From positions 1,054,001 through 1,118,000 of the forward strand of contig NZ_JACHBP010000001.1 of assembly GCF_014200375.1 (NCBI RefSeq): a stretch of 64,000 bases of DNA, written 5' to 3'. The position numbers were made by a program, and so were the translations under genes. This document shows positions 19,085 to 26,411 of this stretch, one piece after another. This stretch comes from Terrimesophilobacter mesophilus. Its GTDB lineage: Bacteria; Actinomycetota; Actinomycetes; Actinomycetales; Microbacteriaceae. Numbering within the stretch: position 1 is the stretch's first letter; every line of letters begins with the position of its first letter. The notes beneath the pieces were generated by a model. It was not told the origin of the DNA. It ran no database searches and worked only from the letters and a program-made list of their open reading frames with translations.

Positions 19085-19879
19085 CTACGCCCGGGTGGCG
19101 ACGATCACGTCGACCGCGGCATTCTCGAGCGCTCGCGCCATGTCGTCGGACACGGCCGCGTCCGTGACAAGGGTGTCGATCTTCTCGAGCGGGCAGATCC
19201 GCGCGAAGGTCGACCTGCCGAGCTTCGAGGCATCCGCGACGACGACGACCCGCTTGGCGACATCCGCGAGCTGCCTGCTCACCTCGGCCTCTCCCTCGTG
19301 GATCGTCGTCGCACCGAACTCCGCACTCAGTCCGTCGACACCGAGGATCGCGACGTCGAGGGTCAGTTCGTTGATGGTCTCACCGACGAGAGGGCCGACG
19401 AGTTCGTAGGACTGCCTGCGCGCGACGCCTCCCGTCACGACGATCTTCACCTGAGGGCGAATGGAGAGTTCGAACGCGATGTTGAGGGCATTCGTGACGA
19501 TCGTGACCCCCGGCTCGTCACCGTGTCCGATGAGGTGCTCGCTCCTGCCGAGCACGCGAGACACCTCGCTCGTCGTCGTGCCACCGTTGAGCCCGATGAC
19601 ATCGCCGAAGTTCACCAGGCCGACGACCGCCTCCGCGATCGCGACCTTCGCCTCCGCGTTGCGGGGGATCTTGTACTGGAGCGGCAGTTCGTAGCCGGAC
19701 CCGAGCGCCATACCGCCGCCGTGGGTCCGCGTGACGAGGCGCTGCTCTGCGAGGCTGTTGAGGTCGCGGCGAGCGGTAGCGGCCGAGACTTTGAGCTCGT
19801 CGACGATGTCCTGGATGGAGACGGATCCGCGCAGGATGATGAGCTCGAGCAGTGCGTTCAATCGCTGCTGCTGAGACAT
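19085..19879 (-). CDS. DeoR-family transcriptional regulator (AgaR-like)
   Basis: A repressor-type protein of 264 residues. The N-terminal winged helix-turn-helix reads RLNALLELIILRGSVSIQDI then VDELKVSAATARRDLNSLAE, with the THGGG motif closing the wing; the C-terminal DeoRC sensor domain contains GLNGGTTTSEVSR and TLDVAILGVDGLS, the sugar-phosphate pocket. The frame extends to 19993, but the ATG at 19879 starts at the usual N-terminus (MSQQQRLNALLEL). It sits between the two arms of the regulon, divergent from the SIS operon. It most likely represses all three promoters and is released by a phosphorylated intermediate such as GalN-6-P or tagatose phosphate. Confidence 0.9.
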   Translation of the reverse strand: MSQQQRLNALLELIILRGSVSIQDIVDELKVSAATARRDLNSLAEQRLVTRTHGGGMALGSGYELPLQYKIPRNAEAKVAIAEAVVGLVNFGDVIGLNGGTTTSEVSRVLGRSEHLIGHGDEPGVTIVTNALNIAFELSIRPQVKIVVTGGVARRQSYELVGPLVGETINELTLDVAILGVDGLSAEFGATTIHEGEAEVSRQLADVAKRVVVVADASKLGRSTFARICPLEKIDTLVTDAAVSDDMARALENAAVDVIVATRA

Positions 19880-19959
19880 CGCTCGTGCCTTCCACTCTTC
19901 TCGGGCGGACTTGTCCGCCGCCCGCACCATCAAAGCACAGGCGCGCCGATTGCGGACGG

Positions 19960-20000
19960 CTTGATTGAAATTGCCCGTTTTCGCTAGTATCAATCAAGAG
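19960..20000 (+). promoter_or_regulatory. Promoter and DeoR-type operator of the SIS-ROK-NagA operon
   Basis: CTTGATTGA (19960-19968) and TCAATCAAG (19990-19998) are a perfect 9-base inverted repeat with centres 30 bases (about three helical turns) apart. They overlap a promoter with -35 TTGATT (19961-19966), an 18-base spacer and -10 TAGTAT (19985-19990). The right half belongs to the 13-base pattern TATCAATCAAGAG (19988-20000) shared with two other regulon promoters. Binding to both halves would loop out the spacer and shut the operon, and possibly also the divergent regulator gene. Confidence 0.7.
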
Positions 20001-20040
20001 TGTTCGCGAATTCGACGCTCTCATCGACAGGAAGCAGCTC

Positions 20041-20925
20041 ATGAACCACACATTCGTCGCGGAAGAGATCGCTGCACAGCCGGAGTCCTGGCGCACGGCG
20101 GCGGCCCTCGTCGACACGGTGCGCACGTCGCTCCCTTCTCGAGGTGAACGAGTGGCGATCGTGGGCTGCGGCACATCATGGTTCATCGCGATGAGCTGCG
20201 CCGCGAGGCGCGAACAGGCCGGGCACGGCGAGACCGACGCGTTCGCCGGTTCGGAGTTCCCTGCCAACCGGAGGTACGACCGGGTCGTCGCGATCTCCCG
20301 TTCCGGGACGACCACCGAGATCATCGAACTGCTCACCCGCCTGCCGAAGCACACGACGACACTCCTGACGGCCGTCACAGACTCCCCGGCTGCGCAGTTG
20401 GCAGGCAACGTCATCCCGCTCGCGTTCGCCGACGAGAAGTCGGTGGTGCAGACCCGATTCGCGACGACGGTCCTCTCGCTCTTCCGTGCCCTGCTGGGCG
20501 ATGATGTCGCCGCGCTCGCCCGCGACGCCGAGGCGGCACTCGTCGAGCCGATCGACGACCTGCTGGATGCCGAGCAGGTGACTTTCGTGGGGCGCGGAGC
20601 AGCCGTCGGTCTCGCTCATGAGGCCGCGCTGAAGTCTCGCGAGGCCGCCCAGCTCTGGACGGAGGCCTATCCGGCCATGGATTACCGCCACGGCCCGATC
20701 TCCATCGCCGAGCCAGGGCGACTCGTCTGGTGCCTCGGCCCATCGCCGGAGGGCCTTCGCGGCGACGTCGAGGCGACGGGGGGGCGCTTCGTCGAGTTCG
20801 AGCTCGACGCGCAGGCCGCGCTCGTCATCGCCCAGCGGTTCGCCGTCGCCCAGGCCGAACGCAGAGGACTGGACCCCGACCACCCCCGCAACCTCAGCCG
20901 TTCGGTTATCCTGACAACCGAATGA
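20041..20925 (+). CDS. SIS-domain sugar isomerase/deaminase (AgaS-like)
   Basis: A protein of 294 residues built of two SIS domains, the fold of sugar-phosphate isomerases. Recognisable parts are VAIVGCGTSWFIAMSCAARR, SRSGTTTEIIELL and, in the second domain, FVGRGAAVGLAHEAALKSRE with the catalytic-region DYRHGPISI. It lacks the glutaminase domain of GlmS, as expected for AgaS, which turns galactosamine-6-phosphate into tagatose-6-phosphate and ammonia. It is the first gene of a three-gene operon with a ROK kinase and a deacetylase, both overlapping by four bases. A glucosamine-6-P substrate is possible, but the window already contains a true NagB, and the tagatose branch enzymes are here. Confidence 0.85.
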   Translation: MNHTFVAEEIAAQPESWRTAAALVDTVRTSLPSRGERVAIVGCGTSWFIAMSCAARREQAGHGETDAFAGSEFPANRRYDRVVAISRSGTTTEIIELLTRLPKHTTTLLTAVTDSPAAQLAGNVIPLAFADEKSVVQTRFATTVLSLFRALLGDDVAALARDAEAALVEPIDDLLDAEQVTFVGRGAAVGLAHEAALKSREAAQLWTEAYPAMDYRHGPISIAEPGRLVWCLGPSPEGLRGDVEATGGRFVEFELDAQAALVIAQRFAVAQAERRGLDPDHPRNLSRSVILTTE

Positions 20926-21794
20926 GCCAACCACTCACCCTGGGCATCGATGTCGGTGGGACGAGCATCAAATGCTCGGCGATCGACCCGTCCGGCGAGT
21001 CGCGAGATGTCCTCCGGATGCCCACTCCCCAGGATGACACCGACGGCGCGCGCACCGCATCCGCGGTCAGAGGGCTCATCGAGCGCGTGCGGGCCGCCCA
21101 CGACATCGCGGCGATCGGTCTCGCCGTGCCCGGGATCGTCGATGAGGCATCCGGCACCGTGGTGAGCGCTGTGAACCTCGGCTGGAAGGATGTCGGATTT
21201 CGCGCTCTCATCGAGCGTTCGGTGAACATTCCGGTCGCGTTCGGCCAGGACGTTCGTACGGGCGCACTCGCCGAGGCGAGGCTTGGGGCGGCGCGTGGGT
21301 ATCCGGTCTCCGTGTTCCTCCCCATCGGCACCGGTGTGTCGATCGCCACCGTGATCGACGGCGTTCCGCTCGCTGGCGGCGGCTGGGCGGGCGAGCTCGG
21401 ACAGTTGCCGATCGGGCGACCAGGCGAGGCCGACCGCGTGTCGATCGAGTCCCTGGCCTCCGCCTCCGCGATCGCGGCCCGCACGGGCTCCCGGACTGCG
21501 CTCGATGCGGCCGAGAAGGTCCGCCAGGGCGACCCGCTCGCCGTTCGCGTGTGGACGGAAGCCATCGACGCGCTCGCCGACGCGCTCGCCTGGACGGTCG
21601 CCGTGACCGGCGCAGGAATCGTCGTGGTGGGCGGTGGGCTGGGCTCGGCGGGGCGACTGCTGCTCGACCCCCTCGAGGCCGGACTGAGTGCGCGACTCTC
21701 GACACTGCGTCCGCCGGTCGTGGCGGGAGCGGCTTTCGCCGACCTGTCCACGATGGTGGGCGCGGGGTTGATCGCGCACGACCTCCTGCGATGA
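20922..21794 (+). CDS. ROK-family sugar kinase without the zinc motif (candidate GalNAc kinase)
   Basis: A kinase of 290 residues with the actin-like ATPase fold: phosphate-1 loop LGIDVGGTSIKCSAID, VPGIVDEASGTV, and GTGVSIATVIDG. ROK kinases normally have a CxCGxxGC zinc site; here the equivalent stretch (GGGWAGELGQLPIGRPG) has no cysteines, so it belongs to the zinc-free branch. No helix-turn-helix is present, so it is an enzyme rather than a repressor. It starts with ATG inside the stop of the SIS gene and ends inside the start of the deacetylase gene. In this operon it would phosphorylate GalNAc at C6 after ABC import, replacing the PTS used by E. coli. Confidence 0.85.
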   Translation: MSQPLTLGIDVGGTSIKCSAIDPSGESRDVLRMPTPQDDTDGARTASAVRGLIERVRAAHDIAAIGLAVPGIVDEASGTVVSAVNLGWKDVGFRALIERSVNIPVAFGQDVRTGALAEARLGAARGYPVSVFLPIGTGVSIATVIDGVPLAGGGWAGELGQLPIGRPGEADRVSIESLASASAIAARTGSRTALDAAEKVRQGDPLAVRVWTEAIDALADALAWTVAVTGAGIVVVGGGLGSAGRLLLDPLEAGLSARLSTLRPPVVAGAAFADLSTMVGAGLIAHDLLR

Positions 21795-22948
21795 GCGCGG
21801 AGCCGGTGTCCGTCTACACCGCGGACGCCATCGTGACCGGAAGTCTCATCCTCAGCCCAGGCTGGATCCGGGTGGAGGGAGCCCGCATCCTCGAGGTCGG
21901 GCGTGGTTCGGCTCCAGGGACAGTTCCCGTCACATCCGCTCCGATCGCACTCCGCGGCACGGTCGTTCCGGGGTTCGTCGACATCCATGCCCACGGCGCG
22001 GCCGGCCTCCATTTCGCCGAGGCCGTCGATCGCGAGATCGAGCCTGCGATCGACTGGCACGCTCGGCGGGGCACGACGACGCTCGTCGCGTCTCTGGCGA
22101 CGGATGCCTTCCCCCGGATGGAGGAGCAGGTCGCCGCCCTCGCACCGCTCGTACGTGACGGCGCGCTTGGCGGCATCCACCTCGAGGGCCCGTGGTTGTC
22201 GCCGGAGCACCGCGGAGCCCATGAGGCGACCCTGCTGCATCCACCGGCCACCGACGAGGTCCGACGGCTGCTGGCGGACCCGGCGGTCAGGATGGTCACG
22301 GTCGCACCCGAACTGCCGGGCGGGTTGGAGGCGATCGACTCCATCGTTGCGGCCGGCGCTATCGCCGCGATCGGGCACACCTCGTGCGATTTCGCGACGG
22401 CGACGGCCGCATTCGATCACGGCGCGACCGTCGCCACCCACCTCTTCAACGGCATGCCTGCCCTGCACCACCGGATGCCGGGACCGGTCGGGGCCGCGCT
22501 CCTGGACGATCGTGTCGTTGCGGAGCTCATCCTCGACGGCCATCATCTCGCGGACGGGACGGTCGCCATCGCCGCGCGTCTCCTGGGCGATCGCCTCGTC
22601 GCCGTCTCGGATTCGATCGCGGCGACCGGACAACCGGACGGCGAATACACACTCGCCGGAACAGCCGTCTCGGTGCGCGACGGCGTCGCGCGGGTCGCGG
22701 GAGGCGGCTCTCTCGCGGGAAGCACGATGACACTCGCGTCGGCATTCCGCGCGCTCGTCGAGCGGCAGGGATTCTCGCTCCTCGAGGCTGTCCTGGCGAC
22801 GGCCACGGTGCCGGCCGGGGCGCTCGGCCTCTCGGCTGTGGGAAGCATCCGAGCAGGCGGATTCGCCGACCTCGTCGTGCTGGATGGCCTGACCGTTTCT
22901 GCGGTGATGAGGCGCGGCGAGTGGCTGGGCGCGACACCGACGCGGTAG
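21791..22948 (+). CDS. N-acetylhexosamine-6-phosphate deacetylase (NagA/AgaA family)
   Basis: A metal-dependent amidohydrolase of 385 residues. Metal and substrate residues are in VVPGFVDIHAHG, the glutamate of GGIHLEGPWLSPEHRGAH, the histidines of IGHTSCDF and THLFNGMPALHHRMPG, and the catalytic aspartate of LVAVSDSIAATG. It is clearly distinct from the second NagA of the window (32986-34131), which has VTDAMAAAG. Its operon with AgaS-like and ROK proteins suggests GalNAc-6-P as substrate, giving GalN-6-P and acetate. The start ATG overlaps the kinase stop. The stop codon lies within a 32-base tandem repeat. Confidence 0.87.
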   Translation: MSAEPVSVYTADAIVTGSLILSPGWIRVEGARILEVGRGSAPGTVPVTSAPIALRGTVVPGFVDIHAHGAAGLHFAEAVDREIEPAIDWHARRGTTTLVASLATDAFPRMEEQVAALAPLVRDGALGGIHLEGPWLSPEHRGAHEATLLHPPATDEVRRLLADPAVRMVTVAPELPGGLEAIDSIVAAGAIAAIGHTSCDFATATAAFDHGATVATHLFNGMPALHHRMPGPVGAALLDDRVVAELILDGHHLADGTVAIAARLLGDRLVAVSDSIAATGQPDGEYTLAGTAVSVRDGVARVAGGGSLAGSTMTLASAFRALVERQGFSLLEAVLATATVPAGALGLSAVGSIRAGGFADLVVLDGLTVSAVMRRGEWLGATPTR

Positions 22949-23001
22949 TGACGCGGCGCCGGGCAGCACCGACGCGGCCGTGACGCGGCGCGGGGCAGCA
23001 C
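22935..23001. repeat. 32-base tandem repeat across the end of the deacetylase gene
   Basis: Two copies (22935-22966 and 22967-22998) match at 29 of 32 positions, with a partial third start (CAC) after them. The TAG stop of the deacetylase gene lies in copy 1 and reads CCG at the same place in copy 2. The following 100 bases up to the aldolase stop are GC-rich and contain GGGACCGCAGCTG-like short repeats. Transcription from both sides converges here. Confidence 0.75.
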
Positions 23002-23099
23002 TGGCGCGTGCGGGTCCCAACCAGCCCCGGCCCAGACCGGCCCGGTCGGGACCGCAGCTGGGACCGCAGTTGGGCCGCAGCTGAGCCCGCTTGCGGTGG

Positions 23100-23948
23100 T
23101 CAGCCGCCCACGACCGCGCAGAGTTCGGCCACCTCGATGGCGACCGCCTCCCGCGCTGACCGGAGGTACGAGCGCGGATCCGTCGCGGCGGGGTCCGACG
23201 CCAGAAATTCTCTGATCCTCCCGGTGAACCCGACGTTGAGGGCGGTGCCGATGTTGACCTTGCGGATCCCGGCTTTCACCGCATCCCGGAGGACTGCGTT
23301 CGGTACGCCGGAGGACCCGTGAAGCACGAGCGGGATCGTGAGGCGACGGGCGAGGCGGCTGATGAGATCGACATCGAGCACGGCGTCGCGCGAGGTCATC
23401 GCGTGCGAACTGCCGACCGCGACCGCGAGGCCGTCGACGCCGGTCGCGCGGACGAATCCTGCGGCCTCCTCCGGATCGGTGCGGACGCCTGGCGCGTGCG
23501 CGCCGTCCTTCCCGCCGATCTCGCCCAACTCCGCCTCGACCCACAGCCCGGCCTCGCGTGCGCGCGCGGCCAGGAGCGCCGTCGCCAGGACGTTGTCGTC
23601 ATACGGCATCCGGGAGGCGTCGACCATGAGGGAGCTCACCCCGAGTTCGCCGGATTGCACGATTCCGGCGAGCACGAGGTCCTCGTCCTCGAGATGGTCC
23701 AGGTGGAGTGCGATGGCGACCTCGGATGCGATGGCGAGCTCGCGGCATGCTGCGAGGATCGGACGCAAGCGCCCGTTGTGGTAGCGCACGGCATTCTCGC
23801 TCACCTGCAGGATGACGGGGCAACCCGTCCGCTCGGCGCCGGCGAGGACGCCCTCCGCGTGCTCGATGGTGATGACGTTGAACGCCGGCACCGCGGTTCC
23901 CGCGCGCCGTGCACGCTCGACGAGTTCAGAGGTTCGCGCGAGGGTCAT
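23100..23948 (-). CDS. Class II ketose-bisphosphate aldolase (GatY/KbaY-like)
   Basis: A zinc-dependent aldolase of 282 residues. The catalytic aspartate and first zinc ligand are in HLDH (H82-L-D84-H85); further motifs are AVGSSHAMTSRD with a zinc histidine and LVLHGSSGVPNAVLRDAV with the third. The family splits tagatose-1,6- or fructose-1,6-bisphosphate into dihydroxyacetone phosphate and glyceraldehyde 3-phosphate. The ATG at 23948 follows AAGGA; the frame extends 12 codons further but has no better site. It is convergent with the deacetylase operon, yet carries the same operator upstream, so it completes the GalNAc route. Confidence 0.88.
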   Translation of the reverse strand: MTLARTSELVERARRAGTAVPAFNVITIEHAEGVLAGAERTGCPVILQVSENAVRYHNGRLRPILAACRELAIASEVAIALHLDHLEDEDLVLAGIVQSGELGVSSLMVDASRMPYDDNVLATALLAARAREAGLWVEAELGEIGGKDGAHAPGVRTDPEEAAGFVRATGVDGLAVAVGSSHAMTSRDAVLDVDLISRLARRLTIPLVLHGSSGVPNAVLRDAVKAGIRKVNIGTALNVGFTGRIREFLASDPAATDPRSYLRSAREAVAIEVAELCAVVGG

Positions 23949-24006
23949 GATTCGATCCTTGCCTGTCGTCACTCCAATTCGCAAGTTCTTGATTGTGAAT
24001 CCGGAT

Positions 24007-24019
24007 TATCGATCATAAT
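24007..24019 (-). promoter_or_regulatory. DeoR-type operator upstream of the aldolase gene
   Basis: TATCGATCATAAT differs from the oxidoreductase-operon site (TATCGATCATGAT) at one base. A further TTGATTG element is found at 23989-23995, matching the left half-site before the SIS operon. On the minus strand GATAAT within this block is a possible -10 box. The site lies about 60 bases before the aldolase ATG. Confidence 0.6.
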
Positions 24020-24080
24020 AGATCACACGGTGCGCTCAGGCGAGGCCGACCGCCGCCACGATGTCCAACGCGAGGAACCC

Positions 24081-24110
24081 TTGCTGAAGGGTCACGGCAC
24101 CCGATAGCAT
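24081..24110 (+). promoter_or_regulatory. Leaderless promoter of the small membrane protein gene
   Basis: TTGCTG (24081-24086), an 18-base spacer and TAGCAT (24105-24110) precede the GTG start by exactly six bases, so the mRNA should begin at the start codon. No Shine-Dalgarno sequence is present. Confidence 0.6.
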
Positions 24111-24116
24111 CGCCGC

Positions 24117-24716
24117 GTGACCACACCCCATCAGCTCGGACCGGAGGTGGTGACACGGGGGCTGCTTTTCTCGCTCGTCGTGATCCCGCTCGGCATCATC
24201 GCCTGGCTGATCCTCTGGAACTTCGGCTTCATCGCCTCGGTCGTCGCGTGGGGGATCGCATTCCTGGCTTCATGGCTCTACCGGCGGGGCGCCGGGCGCA
24301 TCGGGCGAACCGGTGTGATCGTCGTCGTGGCCGTGACCGTCGGCACCCTGCTTCTGGCCCTCGTCGCCGGATTCGCGTGGGATGTCGCCGTCGCGGTGGA
24401 GCAGGAGTTCGGTGTGCCGTGGACGACCGCCATCGGGATGCCCGAGTTCTGGCAGGACACGTTCGGCTGGATGTTCGATCCTTCGAACCTGCTCACGCTC
24501 ATCCTGGCGCTCGGCTTCGGCTTCCTCGGATGCTTCTGGACGCTCCGCCAGCTCAGCCGCTCCACGAAGGCGGTCGCGTCGGGCCCGGCGAGCGGTGCCG
24601 TGGCGGCTGCCCCGGCCGAGGGAACGACGGAGGGCGCGACGGCGACGGGGACGGGTGAAGCCGACTCCGGCCAGGAGCAGCGTCCTTCACCGCCTTCGGA
24701 GCCGTCTGGCTCGTAG
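24117..24716 (+). CDS. Hypothetical membrane protein with acidic Ala/Gly/Pro tail
   Basis: A protein of 199 residues with four predicted membrane segments (LLFSLVVIPLGIIAWLILW, IASVVAWGIAFLASWLY, VIVVVAVTVGTLLLALVAGF, LLTLILALGFGFLGCFWTL) and a disordered C-terminal tail of about 50 residues rich in Ala, Gly, Thr and Glu. It starts with GTG at a leaderless promoter. I do not recognise a family function. It lies between the aldolase and the first GH20 gene, but has its own promoter and no regulon operator, so a link to sugar metabolism is not implied. Confidence 0.75.
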   Translation: MTTPHQLGPEVVTRGLLFSLVVIPLGIIAWLILWNFGFIASVVAWGIAFLASWLYRRGAGRIGRTGVIVVVAVTVGTLLLALVAGFAWDVAVAVEQEFGVPWTTAIGMPEFWQDTFGWMFDPSNLLTLILALGFGFLGCFWTLRQLSRSTKAVASGPASGAVAAAPAEGTTEGATATGTGEADSGQEQRPSPPSEPSGS

Positions 24717-24754
24717 CGCTCGCTGCGTCGCACCATCGCTGCACCCCACCTTTA

Positions 24755-24768
24755 TTGCGTCCACGCAA
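24755..24768 (+). promoter_or_regulatory. Palindrome TTGCGT-CC-ACGCAA upstream of the cytoplasmic GH20 gene
   Basis: A perfect 6-2-6 palindrome lies 68 bases before the GH20 start. Symmetric sites of this size are typical for LacI- or TetR-type repressors. It does not match the DeoR pattern of the neighbouring regulon, so this gene may answer to a different regulator. Confidence 0.45.
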
Positions 24769-24774
24769 CACCGC

Positions 24775-24826
24775 GCGGCACGGCCAGGCGGCACGGCCAG
24801 GCGGCATCGCCACGGGGCATCGCGAT
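24775..24826. repeat. 13-base tandem repeats before the GH20 gene
   Basis: GCGGCACGGCCAG occurs twice in perfect tandem (24775-24787, 24788-24800), followed by two degenerate units (24801-24826). The array sits between the palindrome and the start codon, in the position of the untranslated leader. Confidence 0.7.
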
Positions 24827-24836
24827 CGCGGCTATC

Positions 24837-26336
24837 GTGAACCTCGACGTGAACGGAGCAACCGTGGGCAACACTGCAGACACCGTCATTCCGGCTCCCG
24901 CCTCGCAGACCGCGGGCGATGGCGCTTTCGATCTCGGCCGGGCGACGGCGATCGCCGCGACCGCCGATGCCGCGCCCGTCGGCGAATATCTGGCCTCCCT
25001 GCTTCGCACGGCGACCGGGCTGTACCTTCCGGTCGGCCGCGACGGCAACGTGGTCCTCACGATCGAGCCGGGACATCCGGAGGGCGGGTATGACCTGGCG
25101 GTGGCGCCGGACGGCATCCGTCTCGCCGCGAACGATGCCGCAGGGCTCTTCCTGGGGGTGCAGACTTTGCGACAGCTATTGCCGCCGTCATCCGCCGATT
25201 CCCCGGCATCCCTGGTACCCCCGGAGATCGCCGCGACCACGATCTCCGACCATCCGCGCTTCGCCTACCGCGGCGCGATGCTGGATGTCGCCCGCCACTT
25301 CTTCGGCGTCGACGAGGTCAAGCGCTACATCGACGACATTGCGCTGCTCAAGCTCAATGTGCTGCACCTGCACCTCACGGACGATCAAGGCTGGCGGCTC
25401 GAGATCGAGGGGTGGCCGCGGCTCACACAGCATGGCGGCTCGACGCAGGTCGGTGGCGCAGGCGGCGGCTTCTACACCCAGGACGATTTTCGCGAGATCG
25501 TCGCCTACGCCACTTCGCGCTTCATCACGATCGTTCCCGAGATCGACCTGCCCGGTCACACCAACGCTGCCCTCTCCTCCTACCCCGAGCTGACCTGCGA
25601 CGGCCATGCCCCCAAGCTCTACGAGGGCATCGAGGTCGGGTTCTCGTCGCTGTGCATCGACAACGCGCACACCTACGAGTTCGTGGCGGATGTCCTCGGC
25701 CAGGTCGCCGCACTCACCCCCGGCCCGTGGATCCACATCGGGGGCGACGAGGCCCTGTCGACTCCTGACGCGGACTATCTGCGGTTCATCGAGCGGGCAT
25801 CCGGGATCGCCGCCGCAACCGGCAAGACCGTGATCGGCTGGCACGAGATGGGGCGGAGCCCGGACCTGCCGGCGGGGACGGTCGGCGAATACTGGAGCTT
25901 CACGACGCCGGAGGGCGATGCGGCCGAGGTATCCCGGAGGTTCGTCGACCGTGGCGGACGGCTCATTCTCGCGCCCGCGGATGTCGCCTACCTGGACATG
26001 AAGTACGACGAGTCGAGTGCGCTCGGGCTGGTCTGGGCGAAGGGGCCGACGAGCATCGAGGATGCGTACGGTTGGGATCCCGCCGAGGTCATCCCCGGTG
26101 TCGGCGATGCGCAGCTGCTTGGGGTCGAGGCGCCGCTGTGGACGGAGACGATCGTCACGATGACCGACATCGAGTCGATGGCGTTTCCCAGGATCGCCGC
26201 GATCGCCGAGCTTGCCTGGTCGCCGCGTCGCACTCGCGACTTCACCGAGTTCGCCTCGCGTCTGGCGGCGTTCGGCGCGCACCTCGCCGCGCTCGGCATC
26301 GCCTTTCACCGCGCGCCCGGAGTGCCCTGGCGGTAG
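24837..26336 (+). CDS. GH20 beta-N-acetylhexosaminidase, no signal peptide
   Basis: A glycoside hydrolase family 20 enzyme of up to 499 residues that removes terminal beta-linked GlcNAc or GalNAc. Residues 20-135 form the GH20b domain (ending LFLGVQTLRQLLPP); the TIM barrel starts at FAYRGAMLDVARHFFG and carries the catalytic pair D304-E305 in HIGGDEA, in which Asp orients the substrate acetamido group and Glu is the acid. Substrate-side tryptophans are in EYWSFTTP and EAPLWTE. There is no signal peptide or lipobox, so it should act on imported oligosaccharides. GTG codons at 24837, 24849 and 24864 compete as starts; none has a strong site. A paralog with a signal peptide lies 1.8 kb downstream. 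Confidence 0.93.
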   Translation: MNLDVNGATVGNTADTVIPAPASQTAGDGAFDLGRATAIAATADAAPVGEYLASLLRTATGLYLPVGRDGNVVLTIEPGHPEGGYDLAVAPDGIRLAANDAAGLFLGVQTLRQLLPPSSADSPASLVPPEIAATTISDHPRFAYRGAMLDVARHFFGVDEVKRYIDDIALLKLNVLHLHLTDDQGWRLEIEGWPRLTQHGGSTQVGGAGGGFYTQDDFREIVAYATSRFITIVPEIDLPGHTNAALSSYPELTCDGHAPKLYEGIEVGFSSLCIDNAHTYEFVADVLGQVAALTPGPWIHIGGDEALSTPDADYLRFIERASGIAAATGKTVIGWHEMGRSPDLPAGTVGEYWSFTTPEGDAAEVSRRFVDRGGRLILAPADVAYLDMKYDESSALGLVWAKGPTSIEDAYGWDPAEVIPGVGDAQLLGVEAPLWTETIVTMTDIESMAFPRIAAIAELAWSPRRTRDFTEFASRLAAFGAHLAALGIAFHRAPGVPWR

Positions 26337-26411
26337 CCGGATCCCGCGGCAATCCGTTGCGGAACGAGCTGGCGGTTCCGGAATGCATCCGAGAGGGCAT
26401 CCGAGAGCACG

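Noticed and set aside
20906-23020. 704-residue open frame antisense to the ROK kinase and deacetylase
   Set aside because: The sense frames have full conserved motifs and four-base overlaps; the antisense product is low-complexity Arg/Ser/Pro.
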